A DNA stretch of 64,000 bases from Kribbella sp. ALI-6-A (GTDB lineage: Bacteria; Actinomycetota; Actinomycetes; Propionibacteriales; Kribbellaceae): contig NZ_MTQN01000009.1 of the NCBI RefSeq assembly GCF_001984195.1, positions 620,001 to 684,000 of the forward strand. The letters run 5' to 3'. Position numbers and translations under genes: made by a program. Below are positions 33,691 through 42,393 of the stretch, one piece after another (the stretch's first letter is position 1; every line of letters begins with the position of its first letter). The notes beneath the pieces were generated by a model. The model was given only the letters and a program-made list of their open reading frames with translations. It searched no databases and was not told the origin of the DNA.

Positions 33691-35052
33691 ATGACCAATC
33701 CCCTGAGCCCCACCCCGTTCTCCCGCCGGACGCTCCTGCGCGGCACCGGCGCCGCCTTGCTCGCCGGCGGTCTCGGCGCCTGCGCTCCAGGCAACACGAC
33801 CGGCAGCAACCCGCTCCCGAGTGCCGGCGTGACCAAGCCTCCGTCGGGCGAGATCACCATCTGGGACCGCACCGGCGACCTGTACAAGGTGTTCGACAAG
33901 GCGATCGCGTCGTTCACGGCGAAGTACCCGCAGGTGAAGGTCAACCACCTCGCGGTGGACGTGAACGCCAAGCTGCCCGCCACGCTGATCAGCGGCGCGG
34001 GAGTCCCCGACGGCGCCTTCTACGACGACGCGCTGCTGACCGGTGTCGCGCCCCACCTGCACGATCTCAGTCAGTTGATCGAGCAGTACAAGTCGGACAT
34101 CGCGCCGTACAAGCTCGGGGTGGTGACCGTCGACGGCAAGGTGATCGCGGTGCCGTGGGACCTCGACCCCGGTCTGCTGTTCTACCGCGAGGACGTCGTC
34201 ACCCGGGCGGGCGTGGATCCGGCGAGCCTGACCACGTACGACGCTCTGCTCGACGCGGCGCGCACGGTCCGGGACAAGTCGCCGGCGGCCAGACCGATCC
34301 ACCTCGAGAACGACCAGTTCCTCGGCCAGCTGTGGGTCGACATGTTCGCCAACCAGCAGGGCGGCGCGATGATCGATGCCGACGGCAAGCTCACGATCGA
34401 CTCGGCGCCGTACCGTACGGCGCTGACCTGGCTGGACAAGGTCCGGTCCGAAGGACTGGGCACGCTGGCGAAGTACACCCAGCCGACCGACCTGCAGACT
34501 CAGGACAACGGCACCCAGGTGTTCGTCCCGTGGGCCCAGTGGTTCGTGTTCACGCCGCAGCAGTTGCTGAAGACGAGCAAAGGCAAATGGCGGGCGACCA
34601 CGTTGCCGGCGTGGCAGGCAGGCGGTGCGCGCGCGGGAGTGATGGGCGGTTCGTCCTTCGTCATCCCGGCCAAGGCGAAAAACCCTGAACTCGCCTGGCG
34701 GCTGTACGAGCACCTCGTGTTCAGCAAAGAGGGGTACACCACCGTCTACGGGCCGAACCAGGTGTATCCGGGCGGGCTGAACACCTCCATCCCGTCGTAC
34801 CTGCCGGCGCTGGATCCGGACACGCCGCTGTTCAAGCCGATCGGCGCGCTCGGCGGCCAGGACCTGTGGAAGATCGCGGTCGAGGCGGGCAAGCAAGCAC
34901 CGGGCGGCTACACGATTCCCACCTGGTGGGGGAAAGCCGTCGACTACTTCGGCGTCAACGTGCAGAAGCTGCTGGCCGGGCAACTGACGCCCGACGAGGT
35001 GCTCAAGACCTCGGCGACCCAGATCCAGAAGAACCTGATGGGTCCCAGCTGA
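33691..35052 (+). CDS. ABC sugar transporter, Tat-type substrate-binding lipoprotein
   Basis: Start ATG 33691; 453 residues. N terminus has a twin-arginine signal (SRRTLLRGTGAALLAG) ending in lipobox LGAC, so it is probably exported folded and lipidated. Mature part is a type II binding fold of the extracellular-solute-binding family 1: GEITIWDRTGDLYKVF, AVPWDLDPGLLFYRED, GGSSFVIPAKAKNPELAW (the conserved G-G-S strand before the C-terminal helices). It delivers an oligosaccharide to the two permeases that follow. No ATPase gene is encoded here, as usual in actinobacteria with a shared MsiK-type ATPase. Confidence 0.92.
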   Translation: MTNPLSPTPFSRRTLLRGTGAALLAGGLGACAPGNTTGSNPLPSAGVTKPPSGEITIWDRTGDLYKVFDKAIASFTAKYPQVKVNHLAVDVNAKLPATLISGAGVPDGAFYDDALLTGVAPHLHDLSQLIEQYKSDIAPYKLGVVTVDGKVIAVPWDLDPGLLFYREDVVTRAGVDPASLTTYDALLDAARTVRDKSPAARPIHLENDQFLGQLWVDMFANQQGGAMIDADGKLTIDSAPYRTALTWLDKVRSEGLGTLAKYTQPTDLQTQDNGTQVFVPWAQWFVFTPQQLLKTSKGKWRATTLPAWQAGGARAGVMGGSSFVIPAKAKNPELAWRLYEHLVFSKEGYTTVYGPNQVYPGGLNTSIPSYLPALDPDTPLFKPIGALGGQDLWKIAVEAGKQAPGGYTIPTWWGKAVDYFGVNVQKLLAGQLTPDEVLKTSATQIQKNLMGPS

Positions 35053-35964
35053 ATGGCGACGCTCACCGAAGCGGCAACGACCCGGCGCTCGGCCCGGCCG
35101 GTACGGCGACGCCGGGTCAGCGCGGCGCCGTACCTGTTCGTCGCACCGTTCATCCTGGTGTTCGCCGCGTTCAGCGCGTACCCGATCCTGTTCGCCCTGC
35201 AGCTGAGCTTCACCAACTGGCACGGCGCCGGCGCGTTGGAGATCGTCGGGCTGGCGAACTACCAGTTCCTCCTGACCAGTCCCGACTTCTGGCAGTCCAT
35301 GGCGACGTCGGGCGCGCTGTGGCTGCTCGTCGTACCGGCGCAGGTGCTGCTGGCGCTGACCATCGCGGTCGCGTTGCGCAAGGCACGGTTCCGCGGGTTG
35401 TTCAGTGCGGCGCTGATCGCGCCGTTCGTAACACCGCTGGTGGCGATGGCGCAGGTGTGGATCATCTTGTTCGACAAGGACTTCGGCGCGGTCAATCACG
35501 GACTGACCTCGCTCGGGTTGCCGGCGATCAGCTGGTTGACGAGCGGAGTCTGGGCGAAGGTGACGATCGCCCTGCTGGTGCTGTGGCGCACCACCGGGTA
35601 CGCCGTGATCCTGCTGATGGCCGGGTTGTCGTCGATCCCGTCGGACGTCTACGAGGCGGCCCGGATCGACGGGGCCGGCGCGTGGCACCAGTTCTGGTCG
35701 ATCACCGTGCCGCTGGTGACGCGCACGCTCAGCTTCGTCGTCGTGATCGGCACGCTGACCGTCTTCCAGCTGTTCGCCGAGCCGTACGTCGTGACCGGCG
35801 GCGGACCGTTCAACGAAACCCGGACAGCCGGGCTCTATCTCTACAAGCACATCACGAACTCCGACCTGGGGCTCGGCGCGGCGAACTCGATGCTGCTCGT
35901 GGTGATGGTGCTGGCCTTGTCGATCGCTTCGATCCGGCTGCTGCGCTCGAGGGAGGACTCATGA
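35053..35964 (+). CDS. Sugar ABC transporter permease (MalF/UgpA type)
   Basis: 303 residues starting directly after the binding-protein stop. Six membrane helices after a basic N terminus (RRSARPVRRRR-like). Seen: PYLFVAPFILVFAAF, YPILFALQLSFTNW, and the EAA loop YEAARIDGAGAWHQFWSITV, which docks the ATPase, with the VVTGGGPFNETRT segment typical of MalF-class proteins. First of the two membrane subunits of the importer for the glycan locus. Confidence 0.94.
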   Translation: MATLTEAATTRRSARPVRRRRVSAAPYLFVAPFILVFAAFSAYPILFALQLSFTNWHGAGALEIVGLANYQFLLTSPDFWQSMATSGALWLLVVPAQVLLALTIAVALRKARFRGLFSAALIAPFVTPLVAMAQVWIILFDKDFGAVNHGLTSLGLPAISWLTSGVWAKVTIALLVLWRTTGYAVILLMAGLSSIPSDVYEAARIDGAGAWHQFWSITVPLVTRTLSFVVVIGTLTVFQLFAEPYVVTGGGPFNETRTAGLYLYKHITNSDLGLGAANSMLLVVMVLALSIASIRLLRSREDS

Positions 35965-36803
35965 AGCTCGCAAGCGCCGGTCGCTACGGCCTGCTGACCG
36001 TCGCCGGCATCATCAGCCTGGCACCGCTGCTGTGGATGGTCGCGTCGTCGTTCAAACCCGGCGCCGCGATCATCTCGAGCCCCTTCGACTTCGACCCGGG
36101 GCAACTCACGCTGGCCAACTTCCGGTCGATGCTCGAGACGATTCCGATCGGCACCGGGTTCCAGAACACCGCGATCGTCGTCGTGGTCAAGGGTGCGCTG
36201 ACGATGATCTTCTGCCCGATGGCCGGGTTCGCGTTCGCGAAGTACGCCTTCGTCGGCAAACGAGTGCTGTTCGCGACCGTGCTGACCACGTTGATGCTGC
36301 CGACCCTGGTACTGCTGATCCCGTTGCTGCTGGAGATGAGCCAGCTCGGCTGGGTGAGCACGTTCAAGGCGCTGATCCTGCCCGGCGCGATCGATGCGTT
36401 CGGCGTGTTCTGGATGCGTCAGGTGATCATGGCGATCCCCGACGAGCTGCTCGACGCCGCCCGGGTCGACGGCGCGAACGAGCTGCGGATCTTCGCCAGC
36501 ATCGTGATCCCGGTGATCCGGCCGGGGCTGGCCGCGCTCGGCGTACTGACCTTCATCAACATCTACAACGATTTCGTCTGGCCCGTGGTGGCGGTGAACG
36601 ACGAGCAGCACCAGACCCTGCAGGTGATGCTCGCGGCACTCGCGCAGAACATCCGCTCGGGCCAGCTCGGTGCCGACTGGACCAGCGTCTGGGGGCAGTT
36701 GCTCGCGGCAAGCACCGTCGCGGCGATCCCGGTGCTGATCGTCTTCGTCGTCCTGCAACGTCACCTGATCAAAGGCGTCATGGCCGGCAGCCTCAAGGGC
36801 TGA
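35961..36803 (+). CDS. Sugar ABC transporter permease (MalG/UgpE type)
   Basis: Start ATG 35961 overlaps the upstream stop (ATGA) and has GGGAGGA before it; 280 residues. Six membrane helices. Seen: LLTVAGIISLAPLLWMVASS, FKPGAAI, FWMRQVIMAIPDELLDAARV with the EAA-loop equivalent DELLDAARVDGANELRIF, and the C-terminal IKGVMAGSLKG ending that is characteristic of this permease class. Partner of the preceding permease. Confidence 0.94.
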   Translation: MKLASAGRYGLLTVAGIISLAPLLWMVASSFKPGAAIISSPFDFDPGQLTLANFRSMLETIPIGTGFQNTAIVVVVKGALTMIFCPMAGFAFAKYAFVGKRVLFATVLTTLMLPTLVLLIPLLLEMSQLGWVSTFKALILPGAIDAFGVFWMRQVIMAIPDELLDAARVDGANELRIFASIVIPVIRPGLAALGVLTFINIYNDFVWPVVAVNDEQHQTLQVMLAALAQNIRSGQLGADWTSVWGQLLAASTVAAIPVLIVFVVLQRHLIKGVMAGSLKG

Positions 36804-36817
36804 GACCTGGAGAAACT

Positions 36818-38758
36818 GTGAACACACGTCCCGAGTACCCACGACCGCACTTCGACCGATCCGATCGCTGGCTCAATCTCAACGGCGAGTGGGAGTTCGC
36901 CCGCGAGGCCGACCACTTCGCCGAGACCATCGTGGTCCCCTTCCCCTGGGAGCACTCCGATTCCGGGGTGGTCGCCCACTGGCTGCCGACGGCCTGGTAC
37001 CGGCGGCAGCTCGAGCGCCCAGCCGACTGGGCCGGCGAACGGACGATCCTGCACTTCGGCGCCGTACACCACCACGCGACCGTCTGGGTCAACGGTGAGC
37101 TCGCCGTCGAGCACGTCGGCGGTTACCTCCCGTTCGAGGCGGACATCACCGACCTGCTCGACGCGTCGGGGCGGGCGGAGCTCGTCGTACGGGTGGATGC
37201 GCCGGTCGACAAGCGGTTTGTCCCGCACGGGAAGCAGCGCAGCCTGCCGGCCGACGACTACGACGGCTGCGCGTTCACCCCGTCGAGCGGGATCTGGCAG
37301 ACGGTGTGGCTCGAGCCGCGACCGGCGGCGTACATCTCCCGGCTCCAGCTCCGTCCGACCGACACGCTCGACGGCATCGAGGTCACGCTCACCGGCCCTT
37401 CGCCGGTGCGGATCGAGATCCCGGGCGTCGCGGTTCGCGAGTACGACGAATGGCCGGGCACGGCGATCGTGCCCATCCCCCAGCCCAGGCTGTGGAGCCC
37501 TGACGATCCGCACCTGTACGACGTGATCGTCACCGCCGGCCAGGACACCGTCCGCGGCTACACCGGGCTGCGCAAGGTGGAGTGGCACGGCAACAACCTG
37601 GCGGTCAACGGCGTACCGACGTACGTGCGCGGTGTTCTGGACCAGGGCTTCTGGCCGACCGGTGGGCACACCGCTCCGAGCGACGAGGCCTTCCGGCGCG
37701 ATCTCGAGCTCGCGCGCGAGGCCGGGTTCAACCTGGTCCGCAAGCACATCAAGCTGGAGGACCCACGCTGGCTGTACTGGGCCGACCGGCTCGGCATGCT
37801 GGTCTGGGCCGAACCGCCGTCGACCGGGCGCTTCACGGCCGAGGCCGTCGCCGCCTTCGAGCAGGTGACGGCCGGCATGGTGGAGCGGGACGGCAACCAT
37901 CCGAGCATCGTGATCTGGGGCGGGTACAACGAGGAGTGGGGCCTGGACTGGGACGTGCCCGGCGATCCGGCCAAGCAGGACGCCGTACGGCGGGCGTACC
38001 GGATCATCCGGGACGCGGACCCGACCCGCCCGGTCGTCGACAACTCGGGCTGGGCTCATGTCGAGACCGACCTGGTCGACTGGCACTACTACGACGACAA
38101 CGCCGGCTCGTGGGCCGCGATCGTGGATCGACTGGTCAACACCGCCGACGGGACCTTTCCCGTGCGGCTCGGTCCGGACTTCGTGGCGCACAAGGAGATC
38201 GCCGCGCCCGGTTTCGACGCGACGGGCAAGCCGCAACTCAACGGCGAGTACGGCGGTGGATCGACCAGCGTGGACCGTGGATGGCACCTGCGCTGGCAGA
38301 CCCAGGAGCTGCGGCGTCACCCGCTCAACGCCGGGTACATCTACACCGAGTTGTACGACATCGAGCACGAGACGGTCGGCATCTACACCTACGAACGCCG
38401 CACGAAGGACCTCGGCGGTGTGGTCCCGGCCGACGTGCACGCCGAGACCGTGCTGATCGTCGACCTGGTGCCGCAAGCCCCGGGGCGCGATCTGGTCCTT
38501 GCCGGGGACGGCCGCCCGGTCGTCGTACCGGTTCGGGTCTCGCACCACGGCCGGGATCCGTTGCTCGGGACCCTGCACTGGACGCTCGGCAGCGCCTCCG
38601 GTTCGGCGCCCGTCGACGCCAAGCCGTTCGAGGTCACCGATCCCCTCGACGTTGTGGTGCCGTCGACTTCCGGGCGACTGCTGCTCTGGGCGACCGACGC
38701 GTCCGGCGTCGTGGTCGCGCGGACGGCCGTGGACCTCGCCGACCGACGCTCCACCTGA
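36818..38758 (+). CDS. Glycoside hydrolase family 2
   Basis: Start GTG 36818 with GGAGA upstream; 646 residues, no signal peptide, so cytoplasmic. Domain order: jelly-roll sugar-binding domain (SDRWLNLNGEWEFARE, TVWVNGELAVEHVGGY), immunoglobulin-like domain, then a TIM barrel. Acid/base Glu lies in RDGNHPSIVIWGGYNEEW, nucleophile Glu in QLNGEYGGG. GH2 enzymes are beta-galactosidases, beta-glucuronidases or beta-mannosidases; specificity is not readable here. It sits directly after the permeases and would process the imported oligosaccharide. Confidence 0.9.
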   Translation: MNTRPEYPRPHFDRSDRWLNLNGEWEFAREADHFAETIVVPFPWEHSDSGVVAHWLPTAWYRRQLERPADWAGERTILHFGAVHHHATVWVNGELAVEHVGGYLPFEADITDLLDASGRAELVVRVDAPVDKRFVPHGKQRSLPADDYDGCAFTPSSGIWQTVWLEPRPAAYISRLQLRPTDTLDGIEVTLTGPSPVRIEIPGVAVREYDEWPGTAIVPIPQPRLWSPDDPHLYDVIVTAGQDTVRGYTGLRKVEWHGNNLAVNGVPTYVRGVLDQGFWPTGGHTAPSDEAFRRDLELAREAGFNLVRKHIKLEDPRWLYWADRLGMLVWAEPPSTGRFTAEAVAAFEQVTAGMVERDGNHPSIVIWGGYNEEWGLDWDVPGDPAKQDAVRRAYRIIRDADPTRPVVDNSGWAHVETDLVDWHYYDDNAGSWAAIVDRLVNTADGTFPVRLGPDFVAHKEIAAPGFDATGKPQLNGEYGGGSTSVDRGWHLRWQTQELRRHPLNAGYIYTELYDIEHETVGIYTYERRTKDLGGVVPADVHAETVLIVDLVPQAPGRDLVLAGDGRPVVVPVRVSHHGRDPLLGTLHWTLGSASGSAPVDAKPFEVTDPLDVVVPSTSGRLLLWATDASGVVVARTAVDLADRRST

Positions 38759-38764
38759 GATCTC

Positions 38765-38786
38765 GCCGGCGCCCACGGGCGCCGGC
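38765..38786. terminator. Hairpin between GH2 and BNR-lectin genes
   Basis: GCCGGCGCC (38765-38773) pairs perfectly with GGCGCCGGC (38778-38786) around loop CACG. It lies seven bases after the GH2 stop. No U-tract follows. It may terminate the importer/GH2 transcript or only attenuate reading into the secreted enzyme gene at 38836. Confidence 0.55.
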
Positions 38787-38835
38787 GCACGGGGAACCTT
38801 CGCTCGACTCATCCGCCCGATGTCAGAGGAGGACC

Positions 38836-40863
38836 ATGTCTACCGCCACCCGGCTGCTGGCCGCGGCAGCACTGCTCGCCGCAGGTCTCGTCGCCACACC
38901 CGCCACCGCGGCGCCATCCGGCACCGTGCTCTACAGCCCGAACCTGTCCACCTTCCCGACCGCCGACGCCAGCTACCCGCGGGCGATCCGGCTCGACCAC
39001 GACGGCAACGCCGGCCGGACCGTGCTCGCGACCTTTGCCCGGCGCAACGAATCCGGTCCGAGCAGCTTCCCGATCTACCGCAGTACCGACGGCGGCGCGA
39101 CCTTCGCCGCGAGCCCGATCAGCACGATCACCTCTCACACGCCTGGGTGGGACCTCGGCGCACCGGTCGTCTACGAGATCCCGCGGACCGCCAACGGCCT
39201 GAACGCGGGCGACCTGCTCGCCGCCGGTACGGCGTGGGACGAGGGCAACTTCACCGCGCAGAAGATCGAGGTGTTCAAGAGCACCGACCGCGGCGCGACC
39301 TGGCAGTACCTGTCGAACTGCACCCAGACCAGCGGCCAGCCGAACACCATCGGCCAGGGCATCTGGGAGCCGTGGTTCCTGCTCGCACCGAACAACACCC
39401 TGGCCTGCTTCATCTCCGACGAGCGCCCCGCGGGTTCGCCGACCAACAACCAGATCATCGGCCACTACACGTCCACCAACGGGGGCGTGAGCTGGAGCGC
39501 GAGCATCACCCCGGATGTCGCGTTCCCCGCCGACAACCTGGCCCGGCCGGGGATGTCGATCATCACCGCGCTCCCGAACGGCCAGTTCCTGATGACGTAC
39601 GAGCTGTGCCGGGACGCCACCAACGCGGACCACGCGTGCGAGGTGTACATCAAGACCAGTCCTGACGGCCTCAACTGGGCGCCGACGAACAACCCCGGCA
39701 CTCTTGTCCAGACGACTGACGGCCGTCACCTTCTGCACACGCCGTACGTCGCCTGGGTTCCCGGCGGTGGGCCGAACGGCACGCTGCTGATGTCCGGTCA
39801 ACGGGTCGTCACCGGACCCACAGGCAACAAAGCAGTCATGGCGGAGTCCGGATCGGTGCTGCTGGCCAACACTTCCCTCGGCTCCGGCAGCTGGACCGAG
39901 CTGGAAGCTCCGGTCAACATCAATCCGACGGGCGGCTACGCCTCCGGCGTTCCCAGCTGTCCGGGCTACAGCTCACCGATCGTGCCCTTGGCCAACGGAA
40001 CGTCGTTCCTCTACCTGGCAGCGACGTGGCTCGGAACCGGCAACCAGTGCCAGGTGCGGTTCGGAACCGGGGTCGTCGGCGGGCCGACCGGCGCGATCAC
40101 CGGCCCGGCCGCCGCCGGCAAGTGCCTGGACGTCGACCACAACACCGCGGTCAACGGCAACGCCGTCCAGCTGTGGACGTGCAGCGGCGCGCCGGGTCAG
40201 CAGTGGACGATGATGGCCGACGGCACCATCCGCTCGTTCGGCAAGTGCCTGGACATCGTCGGCAACGGTACGGCGAACCTCACCAAGGTCCAGCTCTGGG
40301 ACTGCGGCCCGGCCGGCGGCCAGCAGTGGCGTCCGCAGGCCAACGGTTCGTTGCTCAACCCTCAGTCCGGTCGTTGCCTCGACAGCCCTGGCGGCGCGAC
40401 CGCTGACGGCACGGACCTGCAGATCTACGACTGCACCGGCCTCGATCCGCAGAAGTGGAACCTGCCCGGCTTCCCGACCGGCCCGATCACCGGGCCCGCG
40501 GCCGCCGGAAAGTGCGTCGACGTCGACACCAACACACCGACGAGCGGCAACGCCGTCCAGCTGTGGACCTGCAACGGCGCACCCGGACAGCAGTGGACGA
40601 TGTCGACCGACGGCAAGATCCGTGCCTTCGGCAAGTGTCTGGACATTGTCGGCAACGGTACGGCGAACCTCACCAAGGTCCAGCTCTGGGACTGCGGCCC
40701 GGCCGGCGGCCAGATCTGGCAGCCACAGCCGAACGGGGCGCTGCGCAACCCGCAGTCCGGACGTTGCCTGGACAGCCCGGGTGGCGCGACCGCTGACGGC
40801 ACGGACCTGCAGATCTACGACTGCACCGGCCTGGACCCGCAGAAGTGGAAGATCCCGGTCTAG
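38836..40863 (+). CDS. Secreted BNR/Asp-box glycosidase with two ricin-B lectin domains
   Basis: Start ATG 38836 with AGAGGAGG upstream; 675 residues. Signal peptide RLLAAAALLAAGLVATPATA. Residues about 28-415 form a six-bladed propeller with Asp boxes (YRSTDGGATF, FKSTDRGATW, YTSTNGGVSW, TSPDGLNW), as in sialidases (GH33) or exo-arabinanases (GH93). Two ricin-B/CBM13 domains follow (about 420-545 and 550-675), each with three QxW-type repeats (QLWTC, GQQW). It likely attacks extracellular glycans whose fragments are imported by the upstream transporter. The exact activity is open. Confidence 0.85.
   Translation: MSTATRLLAAAALLAAGLVATPATAAPSGTVLYSPNLSTFPTADASYPRAIRLDHDGNAGRTVLATFARRNESGPSSFPIYRSTDGGATFAASPISTITSHTPGWDLGAPVVYEIPRTANGLNAGDLLAAGTAWDEGNFTAQKIEVFKSTDRGATWQYLSNCTQTSGQPNTIGQGIWEPWFLLAPNNTLACFISDERPAGSPTNNQIIGHYTSTNGGVSWSASITPDVAFPADNLARPGMSIITALPNGQFLMTYELCRDATNADHACEVYIKTSPDGLNWAPTNNPGTLVQTTDGRHLLHTPYVAWVPGGGPNGTLLMSGQRVVTGPTGNKAVMAESGSVLLANTSLGSGSWTELEAPVNINPTGGYASGVPSCPGYSSPIVPLANGTSFLYLAATWLGTGNQCQVRFGTGVVGGPTGAITGPAAAGKCLDVDHNTAVNGNAVQLWTCSGAPGQQWTMMADGTIRSFGKCLDIVGNGTANLTKVQLWDCGPAGGQQWRPQANGSLLNPQSGRCLDSPGGATADGTDLQIYDCTGLDPQKWNLPGFPTGPITGPAAAGKCVDVDTNTPTSGNAVQLWTCNGAPGQQWTMSTDGKIRAFGKCLDIVGNGTANLTKVQLWDCGPAGGQIWQPQPNGALRNPQSGRCLDSPGGATADGTDLQIYDCTGLDPQKWKIPV
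40090..40863 (+). repeat. 390-base tandem duplication encoding the two lectin domains
   Basis: Two copies of about 390 bases. The stretch TCGGCAAGTG...CTGGACAT.GTCGG and the following ~75 bases (from about 40238 and 40628) are almost identical, with similarity dropping near the ends. Low divergence at third codon positions indicates a recent duplication or ongoing gene conversion between the domains. Confidence 0.85.
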
Positions 40864-40868
40864 AAGTA

Positions 40869-40884
40869 GATAGAACGGTCGGTC
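40869..40884. promoter_or_regulatory. Family 2 operator before the flavin oxidase gene
   Basis: GATAGAACGGTCGGTC is the reverse orientation of the family 2 motif, with one mismatch in the central palindrome. It lies ten bases upstream of a family 1 site, so the oxidase promoter can receive both regulators. Confidence 0.65.
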
Positions 40885-40893
40885 CTGCGATGC

Positions 40894-40917
40894 GGTAGAG
40901 TGAACGCTACATAGAGC
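40894..40917. promoter_or_regulatory. Family 1 operator (site C)
   Basis: On the minus strand it reads CTATGTAGCGTTCACTCTAC, one base different from site B in the core. It is about 45 bases upstream of the flavin oxidase start at 40963 and immediately downstream of the family 2 site. Confidence 0.75.
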
Positions 40918-40962
40918 GGCCCTTCGCTCTGGTCCGTCACTCGACCGCATCAAAGGAAACTC

Positions 40963-42339
40963 ATGCCCGACGAAAACCCCGGCCAGGCCATCGCGGCCTC
41001 CCTTCGCGCGTTGCGCCTCCGCCTGCCCGCCGGGCAGGTCCACGACTCAGGCCCCGGCTACGACGACGGCATCGCCTTGTGGAACGGCGCTGTCCAGCGC
41101 CGGCCCGGCATCCTGCTGTCCTGCACCTCGACCGCCGACGTGGTGATCGGGGTGCTCACCGCCCGGGAGTTCGGTCTCCCCCTTTCGGTCCGCGGCAGGG
41201 GCCACGACTTCGCCGGCCGCGCCTTGGTCGATGGAGGCTTGACCCTCGACCTGAGGCCTCTGCACGGCGTACGGGTCGACCCAGAAGCACGGATCGCAAG
41301 AGTCGGTGGCGGCGCGTCTGCCAACCACCTGCTGGCGGCGGCCGACGAGCATGGCCTGGTGGCCGCGACCGGCACGATCGGAGCGGTCGGGGTGGCGGGG
41401 CTCACGCTCGGCGGCGGCTACGGGCCGCTCGCCGGACGGGTCGGCCTTGCCGCGGACAATCTGCTGGCCGCCGAACTGGTCACAGCCGACGGATCGGTCC
41501 TGCGCACTGACGCCCGACACGATCCCGAGGTGCTGTGGGCTTTGCGCGGCGGAGGCGGCAACTTCGGGGTCGTCACGTCGATGACCGTGCAACTGCACGC
41601 CGTACCGGCTGTGGTGACCGGCATGGTGCTCTATCCCTGGAAGCAAGCCGGGCAGGTCCTCGAGCGAGTTCGCGAGGCGCAGCAGGACTGCCCGGACGGC
41701 TTGACGATTCAGGTCGGTGCGATCCCCGCGCCGGACGGCGCGCCCGCGTTGCTGGTGTTGCCGACATGGTCTGGAGATGTCGCGACCGGAACGGATCCCT
41801 CGGGGCCCGTGATGGCACTGACTCGACTCGGCGATCCCCTGCTCGCCCAACTCGACGCCGTTCCGTACGCCGCGACTGTCGCCGGCAGAGACGCGATGTT
41901 TCCCGACGGCAGGCACGTCACCATCCGGACTCGCTCGGTGCCCGAGCTGAGCGACCAGGTGATCGGCATCGTCGACCGGTTCGGAGGCGAACTGCCGACA
42001 CCGATGTCCGGGATCTCGCTGCACCACTTCCACGGCGCGGCCGCCAGGATCGCGCCGGCCGACACGGCTTTCGTCCTGCGCAGACCGCACCTGATGACCG
42101 AGACCATCGGCGTGTGGACGGCCGAGGACACCGGTGAGAACGCTCACCGCTGGGCCGACGAAGCATCGGCGGCGCTGGCTCGCCATGCCTTCCCCGGCGG
42201 ATACGCCAACCTGCTCGGGCCGGACGCCGTCGACCAGATCCCCGACATCTACGGGGACAACCTCGCCCGCCTGCGGCAGATCAAGACAGCAGTGGATCCG
42301 GACGGAATTTTCTCGGGAACGCCGCTGCCCCTGGCCTGA
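40963..42339 (+). CDS. Berberine-bridge-enzyme-type FAD oxidase
   Basis: 458 residues. PCMH-type FAD domain: LPLSVRGRGHDFAGRALVDG holds the His expected to bind FAD covalently; the second site usually occupied by Cys reads TIGAVGVAGLTLGGGYGPLA, so bicovalent attachment is unlikely. The BBE C-terminal segment is DNLARLRQIKTAVDPDGIFS. Such enzymes oxidise alcohols, sugars or benzylic positions with O2. No signal peptide, so cytoplasmic. It is preceded by operators of both families, linking it to the aromatic pathway. Substrate unknown. Confidence 0.87.
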   Translation: MPDENPGQAIAASLRALRLRLPAGQVHDSGPGYDDGIALWNGAVQRRPGILLSCTSTADVVIGVLTAREFGLPLSVRGRGHDFAGRALVDGGLTLDLRPLHGVRVDPEARIARVGGGASANHLLAAADEHGLVAATGTIGAVGVAGLTLGGGYGPLAGRVGLAADNLLAAELVTADGSVLRTDARHDPEVLWALRGGGGNFGVVTSMTVQLHAVPAVVTGMVLYPWKQAGQVLERVREAQQDCPDGLTIQVGAIPAPDGAPALLVLPTWSGDVATGTDPSGPVMALTRLGDPLLAQLDAVPYAATVAGRDAMFPDGRHVTIRTRSVPELSDQVIGIVDRFGGELPTPMSGISLHHFHGAAARIAPADTAFVLRRPHLMTETIGVWTAEDTGENAHRWADEASAALARHAFPGGYANLLGPDAVDQIPDIYGDNLARLRQIKTAVDPDGIFSGTPLPLA

Positions 42340-42345
42340 CGAGGG

Positions 42346-42374
42346 CCGGGCCGCCCTCGCCGAGGGCGGCCCGG
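42346..42374. terminator. Bidirectional terminator
   Basis: CCGGGCCGCCCTC (42346-42358) and GAGGGCGGCCCGG (42362-42374) form a perfect 13-pair stem with a three-base loop, placed exactly between the convergent flavin oxidase and SDR genes. Confidence 0.8.
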
Positions 42375-42393
42375 ACAACCGCCGGCGACGCGG

